DNA of 64,000 bases from an uncultured Carboxylicivirga sp. (GTDB lineage: Bacteria > Bacteroidota > Bacteroidia > Bacteroidales > Marinilabiliaceae): contig NZ_OY771430.1 of the NCBI RefSeq assembly GCF_963674565.1, positions 2,852,001 through 2,916,000 of the forward strand, written 5' to 3'. Positions 53,157 to 62,788 of the stretch are shown piece after piece (position 1 is the stretch's first letter; each line of letters starts with the position of its first letter). The notes beneath the pieces were generated by a model that saw nothing but the letters and a program-made list of their open reading frames with translations, made no database searches and had not been told where the DNA came from. The position numbers and the translations under genes were made by a program.

Positions 53157-56100
53157 TTATAGCGTAAGATTCACGCCAATATTCACCATACTGTTTTGTG
53201 GATATTGCAAACCATTCTGATCCATCACTTCAGGTTCAACACCTGCATCTTTCAGATTATCAAGAGAGAAAAGGTTATAGGTACTTACATATAATCTTAG
53301 GTTTTCAATACCTACCTTACCAACTAAATCTTTAGGAAGAGTATATCCGAGTTCCATTGTACGAAGTCTCAGGTAGCGAACATTTGTCAACCAGAATGTA
53401 GATTGCTTATTGTAGTTACTATGGCCACCTTTGTTATAGCGTAATGCAGGATATTTACCTGCAATCCATTCACTATTGATATCGTATGGATCTGCACGAT
53501 GCCATCTGTCATTATAAAAATCAGCTAATAAGGCTCCATCTCCCTGATAAGGCCAGCGCATTTCCCAGTTTCTGTTATACGAATACATGGATCCACCTGA
53601 GAAATCAGCTCTGAAGTCGAATCCTTTGTATGCCATACTTATATTAAACCCATAGTTTAAAATCGGGTTTTGATCCAAAGCATATCCAATCGGACGCTCA
53701 TCTCGACCATCAATGGTTCCGTCACCATTCACATCCTTATATATTAAATCCCCAGGAAGTAAGGTACTATTACCTGAACCATCAACATCAACAGTGTAAT
53801 TATTGATTTCATCCATCGATTGGAACTGACCAATTACCTCATAACCCCAGAAAGTGCCTGTCCAACGATCAATATCCGCTGTCCTGTAGTGTTCCCACGA
53901 GTTCCCCCATCGAGGTTTATATCTGTCAAGAAATTTATTTCTTGCATATGAGATATTTCCGCCAACTGAATAATTAAGATCACCTGCTTTACCATCATAT
54001 GATAATGAAATTTCAGCTCCCATTGTAGCATCACTATTCACGTTTTCATCAGGCAGACCATATCCCATTTCAGCAGGGGTTAATATATCCCACTTTTGCC
54101 CTCTTAATCCCTCACGTTTTCGATAGAAATAATCAACTGTACCATTTAAGCGACTATTCATCAATGAGAAATCTGCTCCAATGTCAGTAATTTGCGAGGT
54201 AAACCATGAAATATTGGTAATTGGCACTCCTTTATCTCTAGAAGCAGCAACAGTAACTCCATCCATTACAGCTGTGACCGAATTATAATTATAACCTGTC
54301 ATATAGTCAAATGCTCCAATATGAACATTATCATCACCTAGTTCTCCATATGATGCACGCAATTTAAGATCGAAACTTGAATCGCCTAAAAGGTTCTTCA
54401 TAAATTGTTCTTCGGTAATTCTCCAACCGAAAGATGTTGATGGGAAGAATCCCCATCGTTTATCATTGATAAATTGCCAAGAAGCATCCTTACGACCAGC
54501 CACCTCAACATAGTATTTATTGGCATAGTTATAATTCACACGACCAACATAACCAATACGAGCAGATTCCCAGTCAATATCTCTGTAAGAATCCATGTCG
54601 GCAAAATATAGTAACGGCAAAGCATTGGTTTTAGGAACAGCATGCACCCAAACGTCCAATTCTCTTCTTTCAATTCGTTCAGCCACAAAGGTTGCAGCAA
54701 CATTGTGCTTACCAAAATCTCTTACGTAATTTAAATGCCCTTGATATACCTGTTCTATATTCTTATGTGTTCCACGTTCTCTCCAAGGATTCTGCATGCT
54801 AAAAGTAACATCATACTGCTCTCCTTCTGGTCGATCAGGGAAATAGGTATAGGTTTCATAGGTATACTCATGGCCATTCATCAAACGATCTGCATAATAG
54901 TATGAATACATACCTTTGGCAGTTAAACCTTTTACCGGAAATTCATATTCTCCTGTAAAGTTTAATTGCATCACTCGCCAGTCTTCTGTCCAGTAACCTG
55001 AATCCTTTTTATTTAATAATCCCCAGTTGGTGTCGTTATGTCCAATATTATTAATGTACATAGGATTATCGTTGGCATAAGGACGATCCATTGGTTTATT
55101 TTTAAATAATGCAAAACGAGGTGCCCAATAGTCATCACCACCCGGTACTCCAGGGTTATCGCGGGTTTCGATACGTCCATTAATGCTTGCACCTACCTTT
55201 AATCGCTTAGCAATCTGAGCATTTACATTCGATTGAATATTCTGACGATTAAAAGTAAACTCACGACCTAATACTGAGTTTTGATGCAGTTTGGTATAAG
55301 ACAAATAATAATCAATCTTATCTGTTCCACCCGAAGTACTAACATTAACTGAGTTTTGAGGCGAATTTGGCTGTATAATAAAATCATACCAATTGAAACT
55401 TTGGTATCCTGGCTCTGTACCAGCTTTCCATTTAGCCAACTCTTCCGGACTTAGCACATTGTTTACTGGTACTCCATCATTAATATCAGCTTCTACCTTA
55501 CCCAATTGCCATTCATAAGCATTGGTTGTTTTTGGGAAACGCGACCAGTTTTGCCAACCATAATACGCGTTAACATTAATCCTATTAGTTTCACCTTTTT
55601 TACCCGATTTTGTCGTAACCAATACAACTCCATTGGCAGCACGTACTCCATAAATAGCAGCTGATGCATCTTTCAATACAGTTATACTCTCAATATCGTT
55701 TGGAGATATGTTATTGAACTGACCAACATCTTTTTGAATTCCATCAATAACAAAAAGAGGTTCTCCCATGTTACGAATAGAAATAGTAGCTGAAGCTCCC
55801 GGGCGACCATCAGGCATACGGAAACTAACCCCAGCAATTTTACCGGCTAACGCAGAACTTACTGTGGCAGCAGGAACTGCCTCCAAATCCTTTGCACCCA
55901 CACTTGAAATTGCACCAGTTAATGACCCCTTCTTCTGAGTACCATAACCAACTGCAATTACTTCGTTCAATCCAATACTGGATTCCTGCATTACGACACT
56001 AATCGATGTTCGACCTGCAACATTTTCTTCAACGGTTTCCATCCCTATAAAAGAGAAAACCAAAACACCATCACTCGGAATCCCTTGTAATGAATAATTA

Positions 56101-56267
56101 CCATCAATATCTGAGATGGTACCATTACTGGTAGATCCTTTTAATAGAATTGAGACTCCGGGAACAGGATCTCCCATAGAGTCTTCAATCTTCCCTGCCA
56201 CAGTTACCGTCTGAGCCAATAACCCAATCGGTACCATAAGTAGCAATAGAAAAAAGATTTTTTTCAT
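53157..56267 (-). CDS. susC: SusC/RagA family TonB-linked outer-membrane transporter
   Basis: 1036 residues. Signal peptide (first about 19), CarboxypepD_reg-like domain (about 22-100; VAGKIEDSMGDPVPGVSILL), TonB-dependent plug (about 115-225; GYGTQKKGSLTGAIS, PLFVIDGIQKDV, AAIYGVRAANGVVLVTTKSG) and a 22-strand barrel ending MVNIGVNLTL. No STN signalling domain, which fits control by the neighbouring hybrid two-component system rather than by an ECF/anti-sigma pair. First gene of the PUL transcript, divergent from that regulator across 243 bp. Confidence 0.96.
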   Translation of the reverse strand: MKKIFFLLLLMVPIGLLAQTVTVAGKIEDSMGDPVPGVSILLKGSTSNGTISDIDGNYSLQGIPSDGVLVFSFIGMETVEENVAGRTSISVVMQESSIGLNEVIAVGYGTQKKGSLTGAISSVGAKDLEAVPAATVSSALAGKIAGVSFRMPDGRPGASATISIRNMGEPLFVIDGIQKDVGQFNNISPNDIESITVLKDASAAIYGVRAANGVVLVTTKSGKKGETNRINVNAYYGWQNWSRFPKTTNAYEWQLGKVEADINDGVPVNNVLSPEELAKWKAGTEPGYQSFNWYDFIIQPNSPQNSVNVSTSGGTDKIDYYLSYTKLHQNSVLGREFTFNRQNIQSNVNAQIAKRLKVGASINGRIETRDNPGVPGGDDYWAPRFALFKNKPMDRPYANDNPMYINNIGHNDTNWGLLNKKDSGYWTEDWRVMQLNFTGEYEFPVKGLTAKGMYSYYYADRLMNGHEYTYETYTYFPDRPEGEQYDVTFSMQNPWRERGTHKNIEQVYQGHLNYVRDFGKHNVAATFVAERIERRELDVWVHAVPKTNALPLLYFADMDSYRDIDWESARIGYVGRVNYNYANKYYVEVAGRKDASWQFINDKRWGFFPSTSFGWRITEEQFMKNLLGDSSFDLKLRASYGELGDDNVHIGAFDYMTGYNYNSVTAVMDGVTVAASRDKGVPITNISWFTSQITDIGADFSLMNSRLNGTVDYFYRKREGLRGQKWDILTPAEMGYGLPDENVNSDATMGAEISLSYDGKAGDLNYSVGGNISYARNKFLDRYKPRWGNSWEHYRTADIDRWTGTFWGYEVIGQFQSMDEINNYTVDVDGSGNSTLLPGDLIYKDVNGDGTIDGRDERPIGYALDQNPILNYGFNISMAYKGFDFRADFSGGSMYSYNRNWEMRWPYQGDGALLADFYNDRWHRADPYDINSEWIAGKYPALRYNKGGHSNYNKQSTFWLTNVRYLRLRTMELGYTLPKDLVGKVGIENLRLYVSTYNLFSLDNLKDAGVEPEVMDQNGLQYPQNSMVNIGVNLTL

Positions 56268-56476
56268 AATTAATGAATTTGAGTTTATTTAAAACACGTT
56301 TTTTAAATCGGGGAACAATACTCTCCCTCGATTCAAAGGAAGCTGCAATAAATAGAATGGTCTGCTATGTATTAACCAAACAATACAATTTTCCGGTCAA
56401 ACCTTAAAATGTCTTAAAAAAGAATTATTTAAGCCTATTCTGTTTCATTTTATGACCAATATTTTTCATTTAATTC

Positions 56477-56491
56477 AGGTATTTTATACCT
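56477..56491. promoter_or_regulatory. Short palindrome before the hybrid regulator
   Basis: AGGTAT-TTT-ATACCT, six-base arms, in the susC/regulator intergenic region, 20 bp before the first possible start. Only one copy is seen, so its role as an operator is a guess. Confidence 0.3.
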
Positions 56492-56531
56492 TATTGTTAC
56501 ATTATTTTGAATGCAACGAATTAGTATTTTC

Positions 56532-59500
56532 ATGAACATTCCAATTATTATTAAAAAGAGTCTTCTGTTTCTTTGGCTTGCATATTCAACTGTTTCTGCT
56601 TTTGCAGATGCCCACAATATGACATTCAGGAAGTACCAGGTAAATAACGGACTATCAGAAAACTCAGTCCAGTGCATCCTTCAAGACAGACAAGGCTTTA
56701 TGTGGTTTGGAACCAAAGATGGACTCAATAAATACAATGGCTATGAATTTAAAGTATTTAAAAACGATCCTTTAAATCCTAATTCCCTTGGCAATAATTT
56801 TATTCGATCACTTTATCAGGATAATGAGGGTAATATTTGGGTTGGAACGGATCAACGACTCTATATATTCAATACTCAAACCGAAACATTTAGTCTGTTT
56901 GATATAAAAACTGAAAATGGCACGAATATTAATAGTACCATCACCTCTATCGTTGCTGAAGACAAAAACACAATATGGATTGGAACCGCAACTCAAGGTG
57001 TATTCGTTTATGATATTCAAACTGGTAAATTAAGCCAATACCTTAAAGGTAACGACTCTACTACCTTGCACTCGAACCTTATTTGGCGTATTTATAAAGA
57101 TGCATCTAACACTGTTTGGATAGGCACTCGTAACGGACTAAGCAGATATTATAAGGAAACCAACAGTTTTGTAACGTATGGATCGCGTGAAAATCCTGAA
57201 TATATTGATGACCCTGAGATACTTTCCATTTATGAAGATTCAGATGGAATTATCTGGCTCGGAACCTGGTCTGGAGGTCTTGTGAAGTATAATAAATCAA
57301 CCAACACATTTAAACATTATTTCGGAAAGTCAGACAAAAACTATGTCACGCATATCAGAAGCATTCTTGAGTATCGTAAAAATGAATTACTAATTGGCTC
57401 TGATGACGGCCTCTATCTGCTAAATAAATTAACTGAAGAATATCAACGATTGGATGACCAACGTGATCCTAATAGCCTAAGTGATCAGAATGTGTATGCA
57501 TTTTATAAAGATAAAGAAGGCGGAATCTGGATCGGAACTTATTTTGGCGGAGTCAATTATATGTCGGCTAATAGTACCATTATTGAACATTATTACCCAA
57601 GTTATAAGAGCAACTCCCTGTCGGGGAAAGCAGTCAGCCAGTTTTTAGAAGATGAAGATGGGAATCTCTGGATTGCAACAGAAGATGGAGGCTTAAACTT
57701 TTTTGACACAAAAAATAAAAGCTTTAAAACTTATTTGTCGGGTGAAAAAGGAAAGTTTCTGAGCTACCATAATCTTCATGCTCTTACCTTTTATAAGGAT
57801 AAGCTTTGGATCGGAACTTTTTCACGTGGGTTGGATGTGCTTAATCTCGAAAAGCAAACTTTCAATAACTATCAGTACAGCTCAACCGACTCAGCTACCA
57901 TTGATGATAACTGTGTTTTTTCATTATTTAAAAGTTCGAACAATGACCTTTATGTGGGTACACCATTTGGATTAAGTAAATTCAATAGTGATAAAAACAA
58001 CTTCGAAAGAATAAAGCAGGTAAGAGGCTTTGTTTACGATATTATCGAAGATTATATGGGTAACCTTTGGATTGGTTGTTATGGCGAAGGCATTTACCGA
58101 TACAACAGGCAAAACCAGAGCTGGACACATTTTGTTCATGAACACGGTAATCCCAATTCACTTTGTCACAATAAAATCATTGATATTTATGAAGATGAAA
58201 AGCATCGTTTATGGTTTGCCAGCGAAGGTGGTGGATTAAGCAAATACAATTACGATACGCAAGATTTTACCACTATCAACCGGAGTAAAAATCTACCCAA
58301 CGATGTTGTTTATGGAATACTCGACGATAAATATGGTAATATATGGGCGAGCACCAATAAGGGTATTTCTAAAATCAATCCGGTAACATTGGAAATAACA
58401 ACACTAACTCAGGAAGATGGATTACAGAGTAACCAATTCAACTACCGTTCAAGCTATAAGGCATCTGACGGAAAATTTTATTTTGGAGGGATTAATGGTT
58501 TCAATGCATTTTATCCTGATCAAATCAAAGATAACAGTTACATACCTCCTGTTCATATCACCAATTTCGAACTTTTGGAAGTTGACCAACCACTTAAAGC
58601 TGACTCAGCTTTTAATACTGATTTTAATATCAGAAAGAAAATAGTTCTCAATCATGATCAGGCTTCTTTCAGAATTAGTTTTGTGAGTTTAAGTTTTCAA
58701 GCTCAGGATAAGAATCAGTATGCCTATTATATGGAAAACCTTAACACCCGATGGGTAGAAATCGGAAACCAACGTCAGGTATCATATATAAATCTTGCAC
58801 CGGGAGAATATACTTTTAGGGTAAAAGGTTCGAATAACAATGAAAAATGGAATCCTAAAGAGGATTTCTTAAGTGTTATTATTCTGCCTCCCTGGTGGAA
58901 AACCAAAACCGCCTATTTTATGTATTTCCTGCTTATAATGGGTGTAACTTATTCTATTTTCAGATATTACCTAAACATTGTTAGACTTCGACAAAGAATT
59001 AAATTGGAAGAATTTCAAAATGAAAAAGAGAAAGAAATTTACACTTCAAAGATTAATTTCTTTACCAATATAGCACATGAAATACGTACGCCAGTAAGCC
59101 TGATCCGTGCACCTCTTGACAGTATTCTGGCTTCAAAAGAAGGTAGTGCTGAAACAAAGGAAAACCTTTCTGTTATCAATAAAAACACAGAAAGACTCAT
59201 CAACCTTGTTAATCAATTGCTTGATTTCCGGAAGATTGAAAAAGACACCTATTCTATTGAAGTCTCTAAAATAGATCTGAATCAATTAATTACAGATACA
59301 TGTTATCGGTTTACACCCGCTGCAAAAAAAAGAAACATTCAGTTGTCCTCCCAGGTACCTGATAAAACAATTACCATTGATGCAGATAAGGATGGGATAA
59401 CAAAAATTATAAGTAATCTGATTACCAACGCGCTTAAATTCACTAACTCTATAATTACAGTTGAACTTGAAACTAACCATGTTCAGAATAAAGTTCGTGT

Positions 59501-60581
59501 TAAAGTTTCGGATGATGGACCCGGCATTGATGAACAATACAGAGAAAAAGTATTTGAACCTTTCTACCAAATTGACAAGGATATTAAAGATGATAGAAAA
59601 TTTGGTACTGGCATCGGTTTAGCTTTATCAAAACAATTAGTTGAGCGCCATAAAGGGAAGATATATATTGAAAGTAATTCAAAAAATGGCTGCACCTTTA
59701 TAGTAGAACTAAATACCCAACTATCCTTGCCTTCTACTGACTCTAAGGAACCTGAAAAAGCCATTGATGAGAAAGTAGTAAAACAGAGTGCAGCTATGAT
59801 TGACTTTGGAAGCAGATCGCAACAAACTATTATGGTAGTTGAAGATAATGAAGATCTGTTGAAATTTCTCAAAAACAATCTAAAGAGCGAATTCAATGTT
59901 TTAACTGCACTAAATGGTAGAATTGCACTGGATATTATCGAAGAAAATGCCATTGATTTGATTGTGAGTGATATTGTAATGCCTGAAGTAGGTGGATTAG
60001 AGTTGGTAGAAAAAATCAGATCAAATCAACAGTACAGCCACATACCCATTATTATTCTTTCTGCCCGAACCAATCTCGATACAAAAGTTGATGGTCTGGA
60101 TCTGGGAGCCGAAAGTTATATTGAAAAGCCTTTTTCCATAGAGTTTTTGAAAGCTCAGATTAAAAGTTTATTGGCTAACCGTGCGCGATTAATAGAAAAG
60201 TTTGCCCAATCGCCGTTTATTCCATATGGAAGTATCGCAACCAATAAGAAAGACGAAGAATTTATTGAAAAACTAAATCAGGACATAGAACTTCACCTCA
60301 CTGATCCTGAGTATAACATTGAAAGTATAGCCTCAACCTTATCCATGAGCCGCTCGAACCTGCAAAGGAAGATCAAAGGTTTAACCGACATGACACCAAA
60401 TGATTATGTACGTGTCTATCGTTTGAAAAAAGCGGCTAATTTAATTACAAGTGGTGAGTATCGAATTAATGAGGTATGTTACTTGGTTGGCTTCAACAGC
60501 CCATCGTATTTCTCAAAATGTTTTAAAAAGCAATTCGGAGCTCTGCCCAAAGATTTTGTAAAAGACAATAACCAGGAATAA
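56532..60581 (+). CDS. Hybrid two-component system regulator (HTCS) of the PUL
   Basis: 1349 residues from the ATG at 56532, which gives a clean signal peptide (MNIPIIIKKSLLFLWLAYST); the in-frame ATG at 56511 adds seven residues. Periplasmic two-propeller sensor built of Reg_prop repeats (about 45-680; WFGTKDGLNKYN, IWVGTDQRLYIF, IWIGTYFGG, LWIGCYGEG), Y_Y_Y domain (about 690-770), membrane helix (about 793-815), HisKA (NIAHEIRTPVSL, His near 848), HATPase (NLITNALKFT, DDGPGI, GTGIGLALS), receiver (VVEDNED, phospho-Asp in LIVSDIVMP near 1145) and AraC-type HTH (about 1245-1345). HTCS proteins bind an oligosaccharide directly and turn on the adjacent PUL; this one is divergent from susC. Confidence 0.95.
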   Translation: MNIPIIIKKSLLFLWLAYSTVSAFADAHNMTFRKYQVNNGLSENSVQCILQDRQGFMWFGTKDGLNKYNGYEFKVFKNDPLNPNSLGNNFIRSLYQDNEGNIWVGTDQRLYIFNTQTETFSLFDIKTENGTNINSTITSIVAEDKNTIWIGTATQGVFVYDIQTGKLSQYLKGNDSTTLHSNLIWRIYKDASNTVWIGTRNGLSRYYKETNSFVTYGSRENPEYIDDPEILSIYEDSDGIIWLGTWSGGLVKYNKSTNTFKHYFGKSDKNYVTHIRSILEYRKNELLIGSDDGLYLLNKLTEEYQRLDDQRDPNSLSDQNVYAFYKDKEGGIWIGTYFGGVNYMSANSTIIEHYYPSYKSNSLSGKAVSQFLEDEDGNLWIATEDGGLNFFDTKNKSFKTYLSGEKGKFLSYHNLHALTFYKDKLWIGTFSRGLDVLNLEKQTFNNYQYSSTDSATIDDNCVFSLFKSSNNDLYVGTPFGLSKFNSDKNNFERIKQVRGFVYDIIEDYMGNLWIGCYGEGIYRYNRQNQSWTHFVHEHGNPNSLCHNKIIDIYEDEKHRLWFASEGGGLSKYNYDTQDFTTINRSKNLPNDVVYGILDDKYGNIWASTNKGISKINPVTLEITTLTQEDGLQSNQFNYRSSYKASDGKFYFGGINGFNAFYPDQIKDNSYIPPVHITNFELLEVDQPLKADSAFNTDFNIRKKIVLNHDQASFRISFVSLSFQAQDKNQYAYYMENLNTRWVEIGNQRQVSYINLAPGEYTFRVKGSNNNEKWNPKEDFLSVIILPPWWKTKTAYFMYFLLIMGVTYSIFRYYLNIVRLRQRIKLEEFQNEKEKEIYTSKINFFTNIAHEIRTPVSLIRAPLDSILASKEGSAETKENLSVINKNTERLINLVNQLLDFRKIEKDTYSIEVSKIDLNQLITDTCYRFTPAAKKRNIQLSSQVPDKTITIDADKDGITKIISNLITNALKFTNSIITVELETNHVQNKVRVKVSDDGPGIDEQYREKVFEPFYQIDKDIKDDRKFGTGIGLALSKQLVERHKGKIYIESNSKNGCTFIVELNTQLSLPSTDSKEPEKAIDEKVVKQSAAMIDFGSRSQQTIMVVEDNEDLLKFLKNNLKSEFNVLTALNGRIALDIIEENAIDLIVSDIVMPEVGGLELVEKIRSNQQYSHIPIIILSARTNLDTKVDGLDLGAESYIEKPFSIEFLKAQIKSLLANRARLIEKFAQSPFIPYGSIATNKKDEEFIEKLNQDIELHLTDPEYNIESIASTLSMSRSNLQRKIKGLTDMTPNDYVRVYRLKKAANLITSGEYRINEVCYLVGFNSPSYFSKCFKKQFGALPKDFVKDNNQE

Positions 60582-60585
60582 AAAC

Positions 60586-60615
60586 TAGCCGGTTTAACTG
60601 TTATCAAACCGGCTA
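60586..60615. terminator. Bidirectional terminator between the HTCS gene and modA
   Basis: A 10-bp perfect stem TAGCCGGTTT/AAACCGGCTA (60586-60595 with 60606-60615), with T-rich sequence on both outer sides. Confidence 0.85.
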
Positions 60616-60620
60616 ATTTT

Positions 60621-61409
60621 CTATTTTTTGAATCCAAACTTTTGCCAGATCATCCGCGTTTCATCTGAATTCAAAAATTCATAAAAATCAATTACTGCAA
60701 GTTTTGTATTACAAACACCGGCAACATAAACAATGGGTTTATGTGTTTCTTCAGGAAAAGTACCTGCAATTTTAACTTTTTTCGATTTCAGAGCATCAGT
60801 GCGATAAACAATACCCAAAGGTGCCTCTCCCAGTTCCACCATCATCAGAGCAGACCTGACATCTTTAGAAGGAAGTAACCTATCCTTCAAACCATTATAA
60901 ACATTAAGATAATCAAGAGATTGTTTGGCATACCTGCCAGCCGGAACATGCGAGGGATCACCAATGGATAAACGATTCTGTCCCAGCAATGAAACAAAAT
61001 CAGTTTCGTTATTTATATTTAAACTATCTAACTGAGAATTAAGAGGTACAATTAAGACCAATTCATTTGCTGCAATATCAGTTCTTAATTTTTGTTTGAT
61101 AAAACCCAAACTATCAACATAATCAGCCCACGACTTACTGGCCGACAGAAAGATATCAGCTTCTCCTCCTTGTTCTATCTGTCGCGCCAATGTACCGCTG
61201 GATGCCAGATTTAGTTTTATTTTAACAGCGTTTTCTTTTTGATACAATGTTACAATCTCAGAAAGAACATCAGTTAAGCTGGCAGCTGCAAAAACCATTA
61301 CTTCACCTTGTGCTTCGTTTTGAGTCTTTCCATTACTTCCTCCACATGAACTTAAGAAAACTAATACAAAAAGAAACAATACAACCTTTGACATATATTT
61401 CATGATCAT
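60621..61409 (-). CDS. modA: Molybdate ABC transporter substrate-binding protein
   Basis: 262 residues with a lipobox (FLSSCGG). ModA fold with VMVFAAASLTDVLSEIV at the start, LASSGTLARQIEQGGEADIFLSAS (oxyanion-binding Ser and the domain hinge) and GDPSHVPAGRYAKQSL. It binds molybdate or tungstate in the periplasm and passes it to ModBC. No modB or modC is on either side: the gene ends at the HTCS terminator and begins 49 bp after the porin gene. Starts at codons 3 and 6 are also possible. Confidence 0.92.
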   Translation of the reverse strand: MIMKYMSKVVLFLFVLVFLSSCGGSNGKTQNEAQGEVMVFAAASLTDVLSEIVTLYQKENAVKIKLNLASSGTLARQIEQGGEADIFLSASKSWADYVDSLGFIKQKLRTDIAANELVLIVPLNSQLDSLNINNETDFVSLLGQNRLSIGDPSHVPAGRYAKQSLDYLNVYNGLKDRLLPSKDVRSALMMVELGEAPLGIVYRTDALKSKKVKIAGTFPEETHKPIVYVAGVCNTKLAVIDFYEFLNSDETRMIWQKFGFKK

Positions 61410-61458
61410 TCTTTATTATTTTAAACTTAATCTGATTATTTATTTCTTACAACTTCAA

Positions 61459-62643
61459 CTATAATCTTAATTGAAGAGCCAACCCTGCATAGTCACCGAC
61501 TCTACTGGCAGCCGATCCACTCTGCAAAATATAATGAGCAGACATTTTTAACCTGTCTTTATTTAAGTACCAGTTAACTCCAATATCCCAGGTTTCATCG
61601 TTGCCTATATGTTTAAATAACTCTTTTGGACCCTCTCCTTCATAATAATCGTATGTTATCGTAGGCTCGAGATATTTATTGGCAATAATCAAATTATAGG
61701 AAACACATAGATGAGCCTCTGTACCTTTAAAATCATCATACCCCTCTGCTGTCCTGCTCATTTTATAATACTCTCCATCTATATGCAATCCAACATAGTC
61801 AACGGCAATATCACCTCCATATGTCTGTGTCTGATCGAAATACAGAGACTCATTCAGGTAACAATTATTTTGGTTTGAACCACCAATAGCAACAGAAACT
61901 CCTTTGCGATTTCTCCACTGGTTACCAGATAACATATAGCTGTATTTGGATTGCTCGGGATCTCCAAACGAAAACATTAAACGTCCTGTTAAAAGTCGGC
62001 TAGCATAATCAGGGTTCTCGAAGGCCTTGGGCTCATACACCCCAATCCTGTAATTTATTGCGAATCCTTTCCAGTTTTTAAAACCTCCCAACCCGATACC
62101 ACTCTCAATACCATTGCCTTTTCCCGTAGAAAAAGAGCGCATATACCAACAAGCTCTTGTTTTATCAAATCCACTTACTGCCCAGGGTGATGTATTAAAT
62201 TGTCGGCTGGTAGCTGCCCAGAAATATCCTGCATGAACATTTAACAGATCACTGTTTTTTAACAATTTAGCAGTAATATAGGCATTCCACACATCAATAC
62301 CTCCGTAAGATCCTTTGGTTGATGAGTAACCATCTTGTCCTAAACGATCGAGCTGAAGTTGAAAACTGTATCCTAGAAACCAATAGGGTTGCCCCTGTGC
62401 TCCTGCCCGAAATCTGCGTATCTGAGTATCATTTCGATTTACATATTCATGATCCTCATCTTTCTCATGTGAACTATACGTAGCCCACGTTTCAATCGAT
62501 ACAATCGGTTTAAAAACCTTATCCATATCAGGTTTCAGCCACACTGATTTATCCTTCGGTTCAGATTGCGCCTGTAACTCTCCCGAAAAGAAGCTACAAG
62601 CCAATACAAAAATCAATACTTTGAAACAATTAAACTTCTTCAT
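61459..62643 (-). CDS. Porin-like outer-membrane beta-barrel protein
   Basis: 394 residues with a signal peptide (first about 25, ending LQAQ). The rest is barrel-like, rich in aromatic girdle residues and short turns: RRFRAGAQGQPYWFLGYSFQLQLDR, SGNQWRNRKGVSVAIGG and the last strand YAGLALQLRL. It resembles phosphate-selective porin (OprP/OprO-like) or unnamed Bacteroidota porins. Its place between a ModE-like regulator with putative operators and modA suggests passage of molybdate or a related oxyanion across the outer membrane; that is inferred from position only. Confidence 0.7.
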   Translation of the reverse strand: MKKFNCFKVLIFVLACSFFSGELQAQSEPKDKSVWLKPDMDKVFKPIVSIETWATYSSHEKDEDHEYVNRNDTQIRRFRAGAQGQPYWFLGYSFQLQLDRLGQDGYSSTKGSYGGIDVWNAYITAKLLKNSDLLNVHAGYFWAATSRQFNTSPWAVSGFDKTRACWYMRSFSTGKGNGIESGIGLGGFKNWKGFAINYRIGVYEPKAFENPDYASRLLTGRLMFSFGDPEQSKYSYMLSGNQWRNRKGVSVAIGGSNQNNCYLNESLYFDQTQTYGGDIAVDYVGLHIDGEYYKMSRTAEGYDDFKGTEAHLCVSYNLIIANKYLEPTITYDYYEGEGPKELFKHIGNDETWDIGVNWYLNKDRLKMSAHYILQSGSAASRVGDYAGLALQLRL

Positions 62644-62681
62644 TCATCTGGTTTTTATATTATTCTGTTAGATTCAATTTC

Positions 62682-62784
62682 CGATATTCACAACTCCGAA
62701 TAACGAGGATTAAAAAAATCATTATTCATTTATCTGAATAACGACATCAAAAAAAATTTCCTTTATTCACTTTCATGAATAACG
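62682..62784 (-). promoter_or_regulatory. Three-copy inverted-repeat operator array (ModE-box-like)
   Basis: Three imperfect inverted repeats with nine-base arms and six-base spacers: 62682-62705, 62720-62743 and 62761-62784. Right arms read CGAATAACG, TGAATAACG, TGAATAACG; left arms CGATATTCA, CATTATTCA, CTTTATTCA. Steps between copies are 38 and 41 bp. They fill the gap between the ModE-like gene stop (62789) and the porin start (62643), so control of the porin-modA transcript is likely. Confidence 0.7.
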
Positions 62785-62788
62785 CTAC

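Noticed and set aside
59564..59953. Minus-strand frame of 129 residues
   Set aside because: Antisense to the histidine kinase and receiver domains of the hybrid regulator.
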